NCBI RefSeq assembly: GCF_019397265.1
Contig: NZ_CP068985.1
Span: forward strand, 5,944,001 to 6,008,000
Direction of reading: 5' to 3'
From: Nonomuraea coxensis DSM 45129
GTDB lineage: Bacteria > Actinomycetota > Actinomycetes > Streptosporangiales > Streptosporangiaceae
Length of the DNA: 64,000 bases
The notes below the pieces were generated by a model, which searched no databases, was not told the origin of the DNA, and worked only from the letters and a program-made list of their open reading frames with translations. Positions 39,846-47,586 of the stretch are shown here, one piece after another. Position 1 is the first letter of the stretch, and each line of letters opens with the position of its first letter. Both the position numbers and the translations under genes were made by a program.

Positions 39846-40664
39846 CTAGCCCTTCACGGCGCCGGCCATCAGGCCGGACTTCAGTCGCCGCTGGATGATT
39901 GCGAAGAAGATCAAGCTCGGGATCGTCGCCATGAGCGACGCCGCGGCCAGCGGGCCGAGCCTGGCCACCCCCTCAGGACCGGTGAAGCGCACCAGGGTGA
40001 GGGGAAGCGTCATGACGTCGGGGTTCTGCAGGATGACGAGGGCGAACATGAACTCGTTCCACGACGAGATGAACGCGAACAGCAGCGTGGCCACCACGCC
40101 CGGCGCGAGCAGCGGCGCGACGACCGAGACGATCGAGCGCAGCCGGGTCGCGCCGTCCACGGCGGCGGCCTCCTCCAGCTCCGGCGGCACCGCCCGGACG
40201 TAGCCCTGCAGCATCCACAGCGCGAACGGCAGCGTGAACGTCACGTGCACGACCACCAGGCCGGGCAGCGTGTTCACCAGCTCCAGGTCCCGCAGGATCA
40301 TGAAGAGCGGGATGATGATCAGGATGAACGGGAACACCTGGCTGACCAGCACCCACCCGATCGCGATCTTGTTGACCAGGCCGCGGTAGCGGGCCATCGC
40401 GTAGGCGGCGGGCAGCGAGATCACCACCGTGACGACGCTGGAGGCCAGCGCCACGCCGAGGCTGCGCGCCGCCGCGCCCACGAGGTCCTGCTCGCCGAAG
40501 GCGTCGGTGAAGTTGGCCAGCGTCGGCTCGCGCGGGATCCACGTGGGATCGGCCAGCGCCATCTCCTGCGGCGTCTTCAGCGCCGTCGACAGCAGCCAGA
40601 GCAGCGGGAAGGCCAGGAAGACGACGTACGCGGCGAGGGCGGCGTACTGCGGCAGGCGTCTCAT
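39846..40664 (-). CDS. Sugar ABC transporter permease (MalG-type)
   Basis: A 272-residue inner membrane protein with six hydrophobic helices. The EAA loop that contacts the ATPase is visible as YVRAVPPELEEAAAVDGATR, and the start LPQYAALAAYVVFLAFPLLW and IPREPTLANFTDAF are typical of the second (MalG-like) permease. ATG 40664 overlaps the partner permease stop by 4 nt; the gene ends 9 bp before the solute-binding-protein start. Confidence 0.92.
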   Translation of the reverse strand: MRRLPQYAALAAYVVFLAFPLLWLLSTALKTPQEMALADPTWIPREPTLANFTDAFGEQDLVGAAARSLGVALASSVVTVVISLPAAYAMARYRGLVNKIAIGWVLVSQVFPFILIIIPLFMILRDLELVNTLPGLVVVHVTFTLPFALWMLQGYVRAVPPELEEAAAVDGATRLRSIVSVVAPLLAPGVVATLLFAFISSWNEFMFALVILQNPDVMTLPLTLVRFTGPEGVARLGPLAAASLMATIPSLIFFAIIQRRLKSGLMAGAVKG

Positions 40665-41575
40665 CGGGTCTCCCTCAACTCGCGCCACAGGTACAGTCCG
40701 AGCACCGCGAGCACGACGATCGCCATCGCGAGGCCGAGCATCGAGGCGTACCCGGCGAAGCGGTAGCGGAAGGCCTCCTCGTAGGCGAACAGCATGGGCA
40801 GCCGCGTCTGGCCGCCCGGCCCGCCCTGCGTGAGCACGTAGACCAGGCCGAACTGGTTGATGTTCCACACGAAGTCGAGCGAGGTGATCGCCACGATCAC
40901 CGGGCGGAGCTGCGGCAGCGTGATGTTCCAGAAACGCCGCCAGCGGCTCGCGCCGTCCACCTCGCCGGCCTCGTACAGCTCGCGCGGGATGCCCTGGAGG
41001 CCGGCCAGCAGCACGACCGTGGTCTGCGGCATGCCGGTCCAGACGCCGACCACGATGATCGCCGGCAGCGCGAGCGAGAAGTCGGCCAGCCAGTTGACGT
41101 CCGTGCCGAGCAGGGCGTTGAGTATGCCGGCGTCCGGGTGGTAGACGAGCTTCCACATCAGGCCGATGACGACCGGGGGCATCGCCCACGGCACCACGGC
41201 CAGCACCCGGGCCACGCCCCGGAAGCGCAGGTTCTCGTTGAGCAGCAGCGCCAGGCCGAGCGCGGCCAGGAACTGCAGCGCCGTCACCGAGACGGCCCAG
41301 ATCGCGCCGATCCTGAAGGAGGACCAGAAGTCCTCGGCGGTGAGCAGCTCGGTCAGGTTCTCCAGGCCGACGAAGCTCGTCTCGTGGTTGCGGGTGTTGC
41401 GGGCGTCGGTGAAGGCGAGCGCGATGCCGTACAGCAGCGGGCCCACGCTGAACAGCAGCACCGGCACCAGCGCGGGCAGCATGAGCAGCCACATCTCGCG
41501 GGTCTGGCGGGACACGCGCCGGGGCCGCGCGTGCGGCCGGCGCGGCGGAGCGGGCCTCGTCGCGGTGGCGGTCAC
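40661..41575 (-). CDS. Sugar ABC transporter permease (MalF-type)
   Basis: A 304-residue permease with six hydrophobic helices after a basic N-terminal tail (APPRRPHARPRRVSRQTREM). The EAA motif is GLQGIPRELYEAGEVDGASR and the family pattern WVPWAMPPVVIGLMWKLVYH-like segment is present (VVPWAMPPVVIGLMWKLVYH). GTG 41575 overlaps the LacI stop by 4 nt (GTGA). It forms the heterodimeric channel with the MalG-type protein encoded next. Confidence 0.92.
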   Translation of the reverse strand: MTATATRPAPPRRPHARPRRVSRQTREMWLLMLPALVPVLLFSVGPLLYGIALAFTDARNTRNHETSFVGLENLTELLTAEDFWSSFRIGAIWAVSVTALQFLAALGLALLLNENLRFRGVARVLAVVPWAMPPVVIGLMWKLVYHPDAGILNALLGTDVNWLADFSLALPAIIVVGVWTGMPQTTVVLLAGLQGIPRELYEAGEVDGASRWRRFWNITLPQLRPVIVAITSLDFVWNINQFGLVYVLTQGGPGGQTRLPMLFAYEEAFRYRFAGYASMLGLAMAIVVLAVLGLYLWRELRETR

Positions 41576-42603
41576 GCGCCGCTCCCCTCACCGCTGTGCC
41601 CCTCGCCGGCCGTGGAGGCGCGCACCGCGAGCCGGGGCGGGACGGTGACCCGCCGGGGCTCGCGCTCGCCGCCGTTCAGCCGCTCCAGCAGCAGCTCGGC
41701 GGCGACCCGGCCGCGCTCGGCCGAGCCGAGCGAGACGCTGGTGAGCGAGGGCCAGGAGGCGGCGGCGAGGTCGGTGTCGTCCATGCCGGCCACGGCCACG
41801 TCCTCCGGCACCCGGCGGCCCGCGTCACGCAGCACGTCGAGGGCGCCGAGCGCGATGAGGTCGTTGGCGCACATGAGCGCGTCCACGTCGGGGCGGCGGG
41901 CCAGCAGCTCGGCGACCGCGCGCCGTCCCTCAGGGCGGTAGAAGTCGCCGATCTGCACCAGGCCCTCGTCGTACGGCAGGCCGACGGCCTCCAGCGCCTC
42001 CCGGTAGCCGGCCCCGCGGGCGGCGCCGGGCACGGTGTCGAGCGGGCCGTTGACCATGGCGATGCGGCGGCGGCCGAGCGCGTGGAGGTGGTCGATCGCG
42101 AGCCGGACGCCGGTGCGGGAGTCGGCCCGTACGTTGTCCACCGGGGTGCCGTCGGGGACCTGGCCGATGATGACGACCGGGGCGCGGGCGGCGGCCAGCG
42201 TCTCCAGGTGGGCGTCGGTGACCCGCAGGGGGCTCATGATGAGGCCGTCCACGTACCGCTCGCCCAGGCTGCGCAGCACGTCGATCTCGTCGGCGGCGAC
42301 GGCGTCGGTGGAGTGCAGCACGAGCCGGTAGCCCGCGGCCTTCAGCACGGGCTGGATCTCGCGCAGCATCGCCAGGTAGGCGGGGTTGCCGACGTCGGCC
42401 ATGGCGAAGGCGACCTGGTGGGTGCGGCGGGACTTGAGCGACCTGGCCACGGCGTTGCGCACGTAGCCCAGCTCGTCGGCGGCCGCCATCACCTTGCGCA
42501 CGGTCTCCTGCCTGGTCGGCAGGCCGTTCAGCACCCGCGAGACGGAGGCGATCGAGACACCGGCGCGCGCGGCGATCGTGTTGATCGTGGGTCCGTCGGC
42601 CAA
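41572..42603 (-). CDS. LacI family regulator of the ARH/ABC/ribokinase operon
   Basis: A 343-residue LacI/GalR repressor. The HTH is TINTIAARAGVSIASVSRVL with hinge helix NAVARSLKSRRTHQVAFAMA, followed by a periplasmic-binding-like effector domain (YVDGLIMSPLRVTDAHLETL, ALMCANDLIALGALDVLRDA, VAVAGMDDTDLAAASWPSLT). TTG 42603 is preferred as start because GGAAGGA lies six nt upstream and it leaves both operator palindromes (42622-42657) in the leader. An ATG at 42639 would place one operator in the coding region. As first gene of the operon it is likely autoregulated. The inducer is probably the imported ribosyl compound or a breakdown product. Confidence 0.9.
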   Translation of the reverse strand: MADGPTINTIAARAGVSIASVSRVLNGLPTRQETVRKVMAAADELGYVRNAVARSLKSRRTHQVAFAMADVGNPAYLAMLREIQPVLKAAGYRLVLHSTDAVAADEIDVLRSLGERYVDGLIMSPLRVTDAHLETLAAARAPVVIIGQVPDGTPVDNVRADSRTGVRLAIDHLHALGRRRIAMVNGPLDTVPGAARGAGYREALEAVGLPYDEGLVQIGDFYRPEGRRAVAELLARRPDVDALMCANDLIALGALDVLRDAGRRVPEDVAVAGMDDTDLAAASWPSLTSVSLGSAERGRVAAELLLERLNGGEREPRRVTVPPRLAVRASTAGEGHSGEGSGA

Positions 42604-42621
42604 GGCAGTCCTTCCATCGGC

Positions 42622-42657
42622 GCAAACGTTGACGACCATGCTTCTGTAAACGTTTAC
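42622..42657 (-). promoter_or_regulatory. Tandem LacI-type operators in the operon leader
   Basis: GTAAACGTTTAC at 42646-42657 is a perfect 12-bp palindrome with the central CG typical of LacI/GalR operators. GCAAACGTTGAC at 42622-42633 is a second copy with two symmetric deviations. Their centres are 24 bp apart. A possible promoter, TTGACC (42693-42698) with TTTCAT (42670-42675) 17 bp later on the minus strand, lies just upstream. This is the expected autoregulatory site for the LacI protein encoded next. Confidence 0.75.
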
Positions 42658-42694
42658 GGTGTGGGGGACATGAAACCCGTGCGTAACCCGGCGG

Positions 42695-43269
42695 TCAAGT
42701 CACGATCGCATAACACCAGGTCAGAGGGGTGGGACGCAAACGCGCCGCAGGGCGGCCGCGGCGGCGACGGCCAGGGCCGCGCACCCGACCCGGCCCCCAC
42801 AGCAGGAACGCGCGCCTGCGGATGCCCGCGATCGCGCGGTGCGCGGCGTAGTGCAGGCTCCCGGCCGTCCGGAGCAGCTCGGCCGCCAGCACGCCGGCCG
42901 GCATCAGGAACGGCCACAGCGCCACGGCGAGCGCCGGCCCGCCGCGCCAGGCCGGCGCGGAGACCGGGCCGAAGGCCCGCCGCCCGTGGACGCGCAGCGC
43001 GCCCCACAACAGGTCGGCCTCCGCCGCCGGCCTCGCGGCGCCGTCGCCGGTCAGCCGGTAGCAGCGGCGCACCCGGCCGTCGACGATCTCCTCCCGGTCC
43101 TCGGCGATCAGGCCCTCCTCCTGGAGGCGGTCGAGCGCGGCGTACAGGGTGCCGGCGCGAGGCGGACCTGGCCTTCCGAGATGCGTTCCACGTCGGTGAT
43201 GACGCCGTACCCGTGCCGGGGACCGGCGGCCGACGCGGTCAGGATCAGGAAGGTCGGCGCCGGTGTCAG
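42695..43269 (-). pseudogene. PadR family regulator, frameshifted remnant
   Basis: The first part, read from 43269, gives a PadR N-terminus (PAPTFLILTASAAGPRHGYG, VITDVERISEGQVRL). At about 43155-43163 the frame must shift by one base to continue as GTLYAALDRLQEEGLIAEDR-like sequence and RVRRCYRLTGDGAARPAAEA (read in frame from 43072). The expected start codon is CTG, overlapping the MFS stop as CTGA where ATGA or GTGA would be normal. Both the lost start and the frameshift indicate decay. The region below about 42950 encodes a hydrophobic remnant of uncertain origin. A sequencing error could explain the shift but not the CTG. Confidence 0.7.
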
Positions 43270-44504
43270 TCCCGGGCGGGCTCGGGGAGCGGGGCGGCGG
43301 GGGCCGGGGGCGAGGCGCGCAGGAGGGAGCGGATGGCCGGGGCGCCGGCGAGGGAGACCACGGCGGCCAGCACCGCCGGGATGATCAGCGCGACCGGCAG
43401 CGAGGCCAGGTCCGCCACGTGGCCCAGCACGGCGGGCCCGACCAGCAGGCCGCTGTAGCCGAAGGCGGTGACCAGGGCGAGTGCCCGCCCGACCCGCTCC
43501 CCGGCCGCGCCGACGGCGCTGAACAGCACCGGCACCACGGTCGCCAGCCCCACGCCGGCCAGCGCCCAGCCGGTCCACGCGCACGCCACCGTCAGGGCTT
43601 CCGGGGCGAGCGGGGAGAGCAGGACGAGCGCGTACCCGGGGGTGGCGAGGAGCCCGGCGAGCTGGATCGTGCGCACGGAGCCGAGCCTCGCCCTGATCGG
43701 GTCGCCCAGCAGCCGCACGGTGGTCATCGCGACCGAGAAGATCGTGTACGCCAGCGGAGCGGCCGCCGGGTCGGTGCCGAGGACCCAGCGGGCGTGCAGC
43801 GCGGCCCAGTCGATGGCCGCGCCCTCGCTCAGGTGACCGGCGAAGGCGGCGAGGCCGAGCAGCGCGATGAGCCCCCACGTGAGCGAGCCGCCGCCGCCGC
43901 TCCGCACCTCGCCGGAGGCCGTCTCGGGGTGCGCCGGGGCGGACGGCAGCAGCAGCCGCGCCGCCGGCAGGTAGAGCAGCGCCACGACCACGGCCGCGAC
44001 GACCAGCACGAGCTGCGGGTCCACCCCGACCCTCAGGAACAGCGCGGTCAGCGCGCCGCCGGCGGCCCCGCCGAGGCTCCACGTGCCATGGAAGGCCGAG
44101 ATGACCGGCCGCCCGTAGGCGCGCTCGACCTCGACGGAATGGGCGTTCATGGCGACCTCGCAGGCGCCGAGCCCGAGCCCGAACACCACCGCGAGCGCCG
44201 CCAGTGCCGGGAACGACGGGGCCAGTGCGGGCCCGAGCAGCGTCAGGGCCGACAGGGGCCCGGCCACCCAGCAGACGCGGCGGCTGCCGTACCGGTCGAC
44301 GAGCGGACCCGCCGCCAGCATCGACACCAGCGCGCCGGCCGAGATCAGCAGCAGGACGGTGCCGAGCCGGCCCGGGCCGAGATCGAGCCGCTCGTCGAGC
44401 GAGGGCAGCCCGGCGGCCCACAGACCCATCACTAATCCGGCGAAGACGAAGAATCCGAAAACTCCGACACGAGCGCGCCTGGCGTCAATGAGGCTTTTGT
44501 TCAC
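43266..44504 (-). CDS. MFS transporter
   Basis: A 412-residue protein with about 12 transmembrane helices. N-terminal MFS signatures are GLVMGLWAAGLPSLDERLDL, GALVSMLAAGPLVDRYGSRR (the loop 2-3 motif) and AFHGTWSLGGAAGGALTALF. The second half repeats the pattern (RLLGDPIRARLGSVRTIQLA). The layout resembles the YbjJ/FucP-like group of actinobacterial permeases; the substrate is unknown. GTG 44504 has a weak ribosome-binding site. It diverges from the ROK regulator, which may control it, and is coupled to the padR remnant downstream. Confidence 0.88.
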   Translation of the reverse strand: MNKSLIDARRARVGVFGFFVFAGLVMGLWAAGLPSLDERLDLGPGRLGTVLLLISAGALVSMLAAGPLVDRYGSRRVCWVAGPLSALTLLGPALAPSFPALAALAVVFGLGLGACEVAMNAHSVEVERAYGRPVISAFHGTWSLGGAAGGALTALFLRVGVDPQLVLVVAAVVVALLYLPAARLLLPSAPAHPETASGEVRSGGGGSLTWGLIALLGLAAFAGHLSEGAAIDWAALHARWVLGTDPAAAPLAYTIFSVAMTTVRLLGDPIRARLGSVRTIQLAGLLATPGYALVLLSPLAPEALTVACAWTGWALAGVGLATVVPVLFSAVGAAGERVGRALALVTAFGYSGLLVGPAVLGHVADLASLPVALIIPAVLAAVVSLAGAPAIRSLLRASPPAPAAPLPEPARD

Positions 44505-44543
44505 GCCCAGAGCATAAACTGTCCCCACGCACGACGTCACGAT

Positions 44544-44644
44544 GTGAGCGGAACACTGACGTGAACGGAGCGACCGGGTGAACGGAGGCACGGGGTGAGC
44601 GGGGCGACGGGTGACCGGAGGCATGGCGTGAACGGAGCCACGAC
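44544..44644 (+). repeat. Six tandem 17-bp repeats, each with a ribosome-binding site and GTG
   Basis: Units begin at 44544, 44561, 44578, 44595, 44611 and 44628; five are 17 bp and the one at 44595 is 16 bp. Typical units are GTGAACGGAGCGACCGG and GTGAACGGAGGCACGGG. Each contains GGAG or GGAGG six or so nt before the next unit's GTG, so each unit is a complete translation start. Because 17 is not a multiple of three, successive GTGs fall in different frames; 44595 and 44628 are both in frame with the ROK protein. The array spans the ROK start and the divergent MFS promoter region. Confidence 0.85.
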
Positions 44645-45875
44645 GAGCGGCGAGCTGCGCGCGCACAACCGGGCCCGGCTGCTGCGGGCCGTGCACGAGT
44701 GCGGGGCCACCCGCACCCGCTCCCAGCTCACCCGCGACCTGGACCTGGCCCGCGGGACCGCTTCCGTGCTGGTCGCGGGGCTGGTGGCGGACGAGCTCCT
44801 GCACGAGGAGCCCGCCAGGGAGCACGGCAGGGGCCGGCCCACCCAGGTGCCGGGACCGCATCCGCGCGGCCCGGTGGCGCTGGCCGCCGACGTGCGCGAG
44901 GACGCCTGGGAGCTGGCGGCCTGCGAGCTGGGCGGCCGCGTCACGGTGCTCGCCGTACGGCCCCACGACGGCACCCCCGAGGACGCGCTCGGCACGCTCG
45001 GCGAGGCCCTGGGCGCCGAGCTGGAGCGGTTCGGCCACCGCGTGGCCGGGGTCGGCGTGGCCCTCGCCGGCCCGGTCCGCCACGGCGGCCTCGTCGACAT
45101 CGCCCACCTGTCCTGGCACGCCGTCGACGTCCCCCACCTCCTCACCCACCCCCCCACCCCAAAGGCCCCCCTTCCCCTCGCCGGGCGGGGGGTGCCGTTG
45201 TTCGTGGGGAACGACACCGCGTTCGCGGCGCTGGCGGAGGCGCGGCGCGGGCGGCTGCGGGGCGTGCGTGTGGGGCTGCACCTGCATGTGGACTTCGACC
45301 TCGGCGGGGTGCTGGTCGTGGACGGCCGGCCGCTCGGCGGCGCGGCGGGGTCCGGCGCCGAGTTCGGCCACATGCCGCTGACCGGCGGCGAGCGCCTCTG
45401 CGCGTGCGGCGCGCTCGGCTGCTGGAGCACGGAGGTCGGCGCGAACGCCCTCCTGCGTCACGCCGGTCTGGCCCACGGCGGCGGGCGGGGCCGGGAGCAG
45501 GCCGAGCGGGTGCTGGCGACGAGCCGGGAGGCGGTGGCCGCGAACGCCCGCGCGCTCGGCCGGGGCATCGCCGCCCTGGTGAACGCGCACGACCCCGAGG
45601 CCGTGACGCTCTCCGGTCACGGCGCCGAGCTGTACGAGCGGGCGGGCGAGACGCTGCGGGCGGCGGCGGAGCCGTACCTGATGGCGATCCGCCGCGAGGT
45701 CCCGCCCCGCGTCGAGGGCTCGGCCCTGGGCTGGCGCGGCGCGCTCCTCGGCGCGATGGAGTCGGTCTTCGACGCCTTCCTGACGCCGGAAGGGCTCGGC
45801 GGGTGGCGCGGGAACCACCCTGACCAGGGCCGCGACACGCCCGATCGGCAGAATGTGATGAATTCCACGTCATAG
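44628..45875 (+). CDS. ROK family transcriptional regulator
   Basis: A 415-residue regulator (426 if GTG 44595 is used). The N-terminal winged HTH is GELRAHNRARLLRAVHECGA, TRTRSQLTRDLDLARGTASV, LVAGLVADELLHE. The ROK sugar-kinase-like domain follows: VGVALAGPVRHGGLVDIAHL, GNDTAFAALAEARRG and the zinc motif ERLCACGALGCWSTEVGANA. The glycolytic phosphotransfer residues are not obviously complete, as expected for a repressor. GTG 44628 has GGAGG six nt upstream within the repeat array. It probably controls the divergent MFS gene. Confidence 0.87.
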   Translation: MNGATTSGELRAHNRARLLRAVHECGATRTRSQLTRDLDLARGTASVLVAGLVADELLHEEPAREHGRGRPTQVPGPHPRGPVALAADVREDAWELAACELGGRVTVLAVRPHDGTPEDALGTLGEALGAELERFGHRVAGVGVALAGPVRHGGLVDIAHLSWHAVDVPHLLTHPPTPKAPLPLAGRGVPLFVGNDTAFAALAEARRGRLRGVRVGLHLHVDFDLGGVLVVDGRPLGGAAGSGAEFGHMPLTGGERLCACGALGCWSTEVGANALLRHAGLAHGGGRGREQAERVLATSREAVAANARALGRGIAALVNAHDPEAVTLSGHGAELYERAGETLRAAAEPYLMAIRREVPPRVEGSALGWRGALLGAMESVFDAFLTPEGLGGWRGNHPDQGRDTPDRQNVMNSTS

Positions 45876-46486
45876 CCGGAAAACACGCCATAAGGGCCAC
45901 CTTTCGGCCCGGCCAAGTGATCTTGCAGGGCCGGGCGGAGGCGAGGCGCCGTCCGGGGACGGCCGGGGCGCGGAACAATCATGGTCCGCCCCGGCCGTCA
46001 CCGATCACGCCGCCGCTCCCCCGGCCGCGCCCGCCGGCGGGCGGAAGGCCGCACCCGCCGCTCACCCGCCGCCGCCGGAACGCGCCACACGACCGGAGCT
46101 GATCGCGTCTTCGCAGCTCATCGGGGGTCTGCGTGCCCCTGGACAGGCCCCGGGCACGGATCCGGCCGCCCGCCGCGCCGCGCCGTCCCCCCTCTTCCCC
46201 GCCCGCGTCCCGGCGGGCGAGCCCGGCAGGCCCGCCTGACGCCGTCCCGGGCCGGCGTCCGGACGGGGGCGCGCGGCGGCGGGCACGATCGTGCGGCGGG
46301 CCGCCGGACGGCCGGAGCCGGCGCCCGCGGCCGGGCCCCGGCGGGCCGCCTGAGCGACCGCTCAGGTCGGAGATGGCGTTGAGCGGGGGCTTTCCGCAAA
46401 CAAGAACCCCCGGCATCCGCCATGATTAGCCACTGCACCACGGGTAACAAAGACCCGAACCCCAACTCCCCGAGGAGAGAACAGAG
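45876..46486. other. 611-bp intergenic region, no gene seen
   Basis: The stretch between the ROK regulator and mihF is extremely G/C-rich and contains several open frames on both strands. None has a ribosome-binding site, recognisable domain or natural amino-acid composition (all are Arg/Pro/Gly/Ala-dominated). From about 46385 base composition drops and leads into the mihF promoter/leader. No operator, terminator or RNA could be identified with confidence. Confidence 0.5.
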
Positions 46487-46792
46487 ATGGCACTTCCCAC
46501 TCTCACCCCCGAGCAGCGGCAGGCGGCTCTGGCGAAGGCCGCCGAGGCCCGCGCCGCCCGTACGGCCCTGCTGGCCAAGGTCAAGGCCGGCGAGCTGACC
46601 TTCTCCCAGCTCCTGGAGCGTGACGACGACATCGCCAAGAAGATCAAGGTGTCGCAGGCCCTGCGGGCCGTCAAGGGCGTCGGCCCGGCCAAGGCCACCG
46701 CGCTCATGGAGGAGGCCGGCGTCGACGAGAAGCGCCGCCTCGGCGGCCTGGGCGCCCAGCAGCGCAAGAAGCTGGTCGAGGCGCTCGGCTAG
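46487..46792 (+). CDS. mihF: Actinobacterial integration host factor (mIHF)
   Basis: A 101-residue nucleoid protein that bends DNA and is essential or important for growth and development in mycobacteria and streptomycetes. The pattern is very clear: PTLTPEQRQAALAKAAEARA, TFSQLLERDDDIAKKIKVSQ, the helix-two-turn-helix VKGVGPAKATALMEEAGVDE, and the basic RRLGGLGAQQRKKLVEALG end. A good GAGGAGAG precedes the ATG. It usually lies between pyrF and gmk; here it stands alone, with pyrF 14 kb away, and is followed by its own hairpin. It may be a second copy of the gene in this genome. Confidence 0.93.
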   Translation: MALPTLTPEQRQAALAKAAEARAARTALLAKVKAGELTFSQLLERDDDIAKKIKVSQALRAVKGVGPAKATALMEEAGVDEKRRLGGLGAQQRKKLVEALG

Positions 46793-46804
46793 GTAGGGCG
46801 GCCA

Positions 46805-46828
46805 GGTCCGCGCGGCGTCGCGCGGACC
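46805..46828 (+). terminator. Terminator after mihF
   Basis: GGTCCGCGCG (46805-46814) pairs with CGCGCGGACC (46819-46828) around a GCGT loop, 13 nt after the mihF stop. There is no strong T-tract; G/C-rich hairpins without one are common terminators in actinomycetes. Confidence 0.65.
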
Positions 46829-46938
46829 GGCCATTGACCCCCCTCGATCAGGCCGTGGAGGGGCCGGAAGAGCGGCGAGCCGCCCCGCTCTTCACCGGCG
46901 GGCCGGCCGGGGGCCGGGAACCGGCGCGGCCCCACGCC

Positions 46939-47586
46939 TCAGGAGCGCAGGTACGCCAGGACGGCGAGCACCCGGCGATGCTGGTCCGCGTCCTCCGCGT
47001 AGAGGCCGAGCTTGCTGAAGATGCTCCTGATGTGCTTCTCCACCGCCCCGTCGCTGATGACGAGCTGCCGCCCGATGGCCGGATTCGACTTCCCCTCGGC
47101 CATCAGCCCGAGCACCTCGCGCTCGCGGGGCGTGAGCTGCGCGAGCGGGTCGTCCTTGCGTCTGCGCACCATCAACTGGGACACCACCTGCGGATCGAAC
47201 ACGGTGCCCCCGGCGGCGACCCGCCGCAGGCCCTCCAGGAACTCGTCCACGTCGACGACCCGGTCCTTCAGCAGGTAGCCGACCGCGCCGCGGGCGTCGG
47301 CGAGCAGGTCGTCGGCGTAGGAGACCTCGACGTACTGCGACAGGATGAGCACGGGCGCGCCCGGCACCCTGCGCCGCGCCTCGACCGCCGCCCTCAGCCC
47401 CTCGTCGGTGAACGACGGCGGCATCCGCACGTCGACGACCGACACGTCGGGTTTGTGCTCGGCGATGGCCTCGACGAGCGCGTCGCCGTCCCCGACGGTG
47501 GCCACCACCTCGAAGCCGAACTCCTCCAGCAGCCTGACCAGGCCCTCCCTGATCAGGACCGCGTCATCGGCCACGACTACCCGCAC
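46939..47586 (-). CDS. NarL/LuxR-type response regulator
   Basis: A 215-residue two-component regulator. The receiver domain has the acidic pair VVVADDAVLIREGL, phospho-acceptor Asp52 in DVSVVDVRMPP, and the late Lys in GAVGYLLKDRV. The LuxR-type HTH is LTPREREVLGLMAEGKSNPA, IGRQLVISDGAVEKHIRSIF, SKLGL. Its start overlaps the histidine kinase stop by 10 nt, so the pair is coupled. A perfect 8-bp inverted repeat at 48881-48900 upstream of the kinase is a plausible binding site. Confidence 0.93.
   Translation of the reverse strand: MRVVVADDAVLIREGLVRLLEEFGFEVVATVGDGDALVEAIAEHKPDVSVVDVRMPPSFTDEGLRAAVEARRRVPGAPVLILSQYVEVSYADDLLADARGAVGYLLKDRVVDVDEFLEGLRRVAAGGTVFDPQVVSQLMVRRRKDDPLAQLTPREREVLGLMAEGKSNPAIGRQLVISDGAVEKHIRSIFSKLGLYAEDADQHRRVLAVLAYLRS

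Noticed and set aside
44544..44644. CRISPR or satellite interpretation of the 17-bp repeats
   Set aside because: No spacers and no cas genes; the units are contiguous and coincide with translation start signals.
45979..46486. Several frames on both strands in the gap before mihF
   Set aside because: No ribosome-binding sites, no recognisable motif and unnatural Arg/Pro-rich composition.
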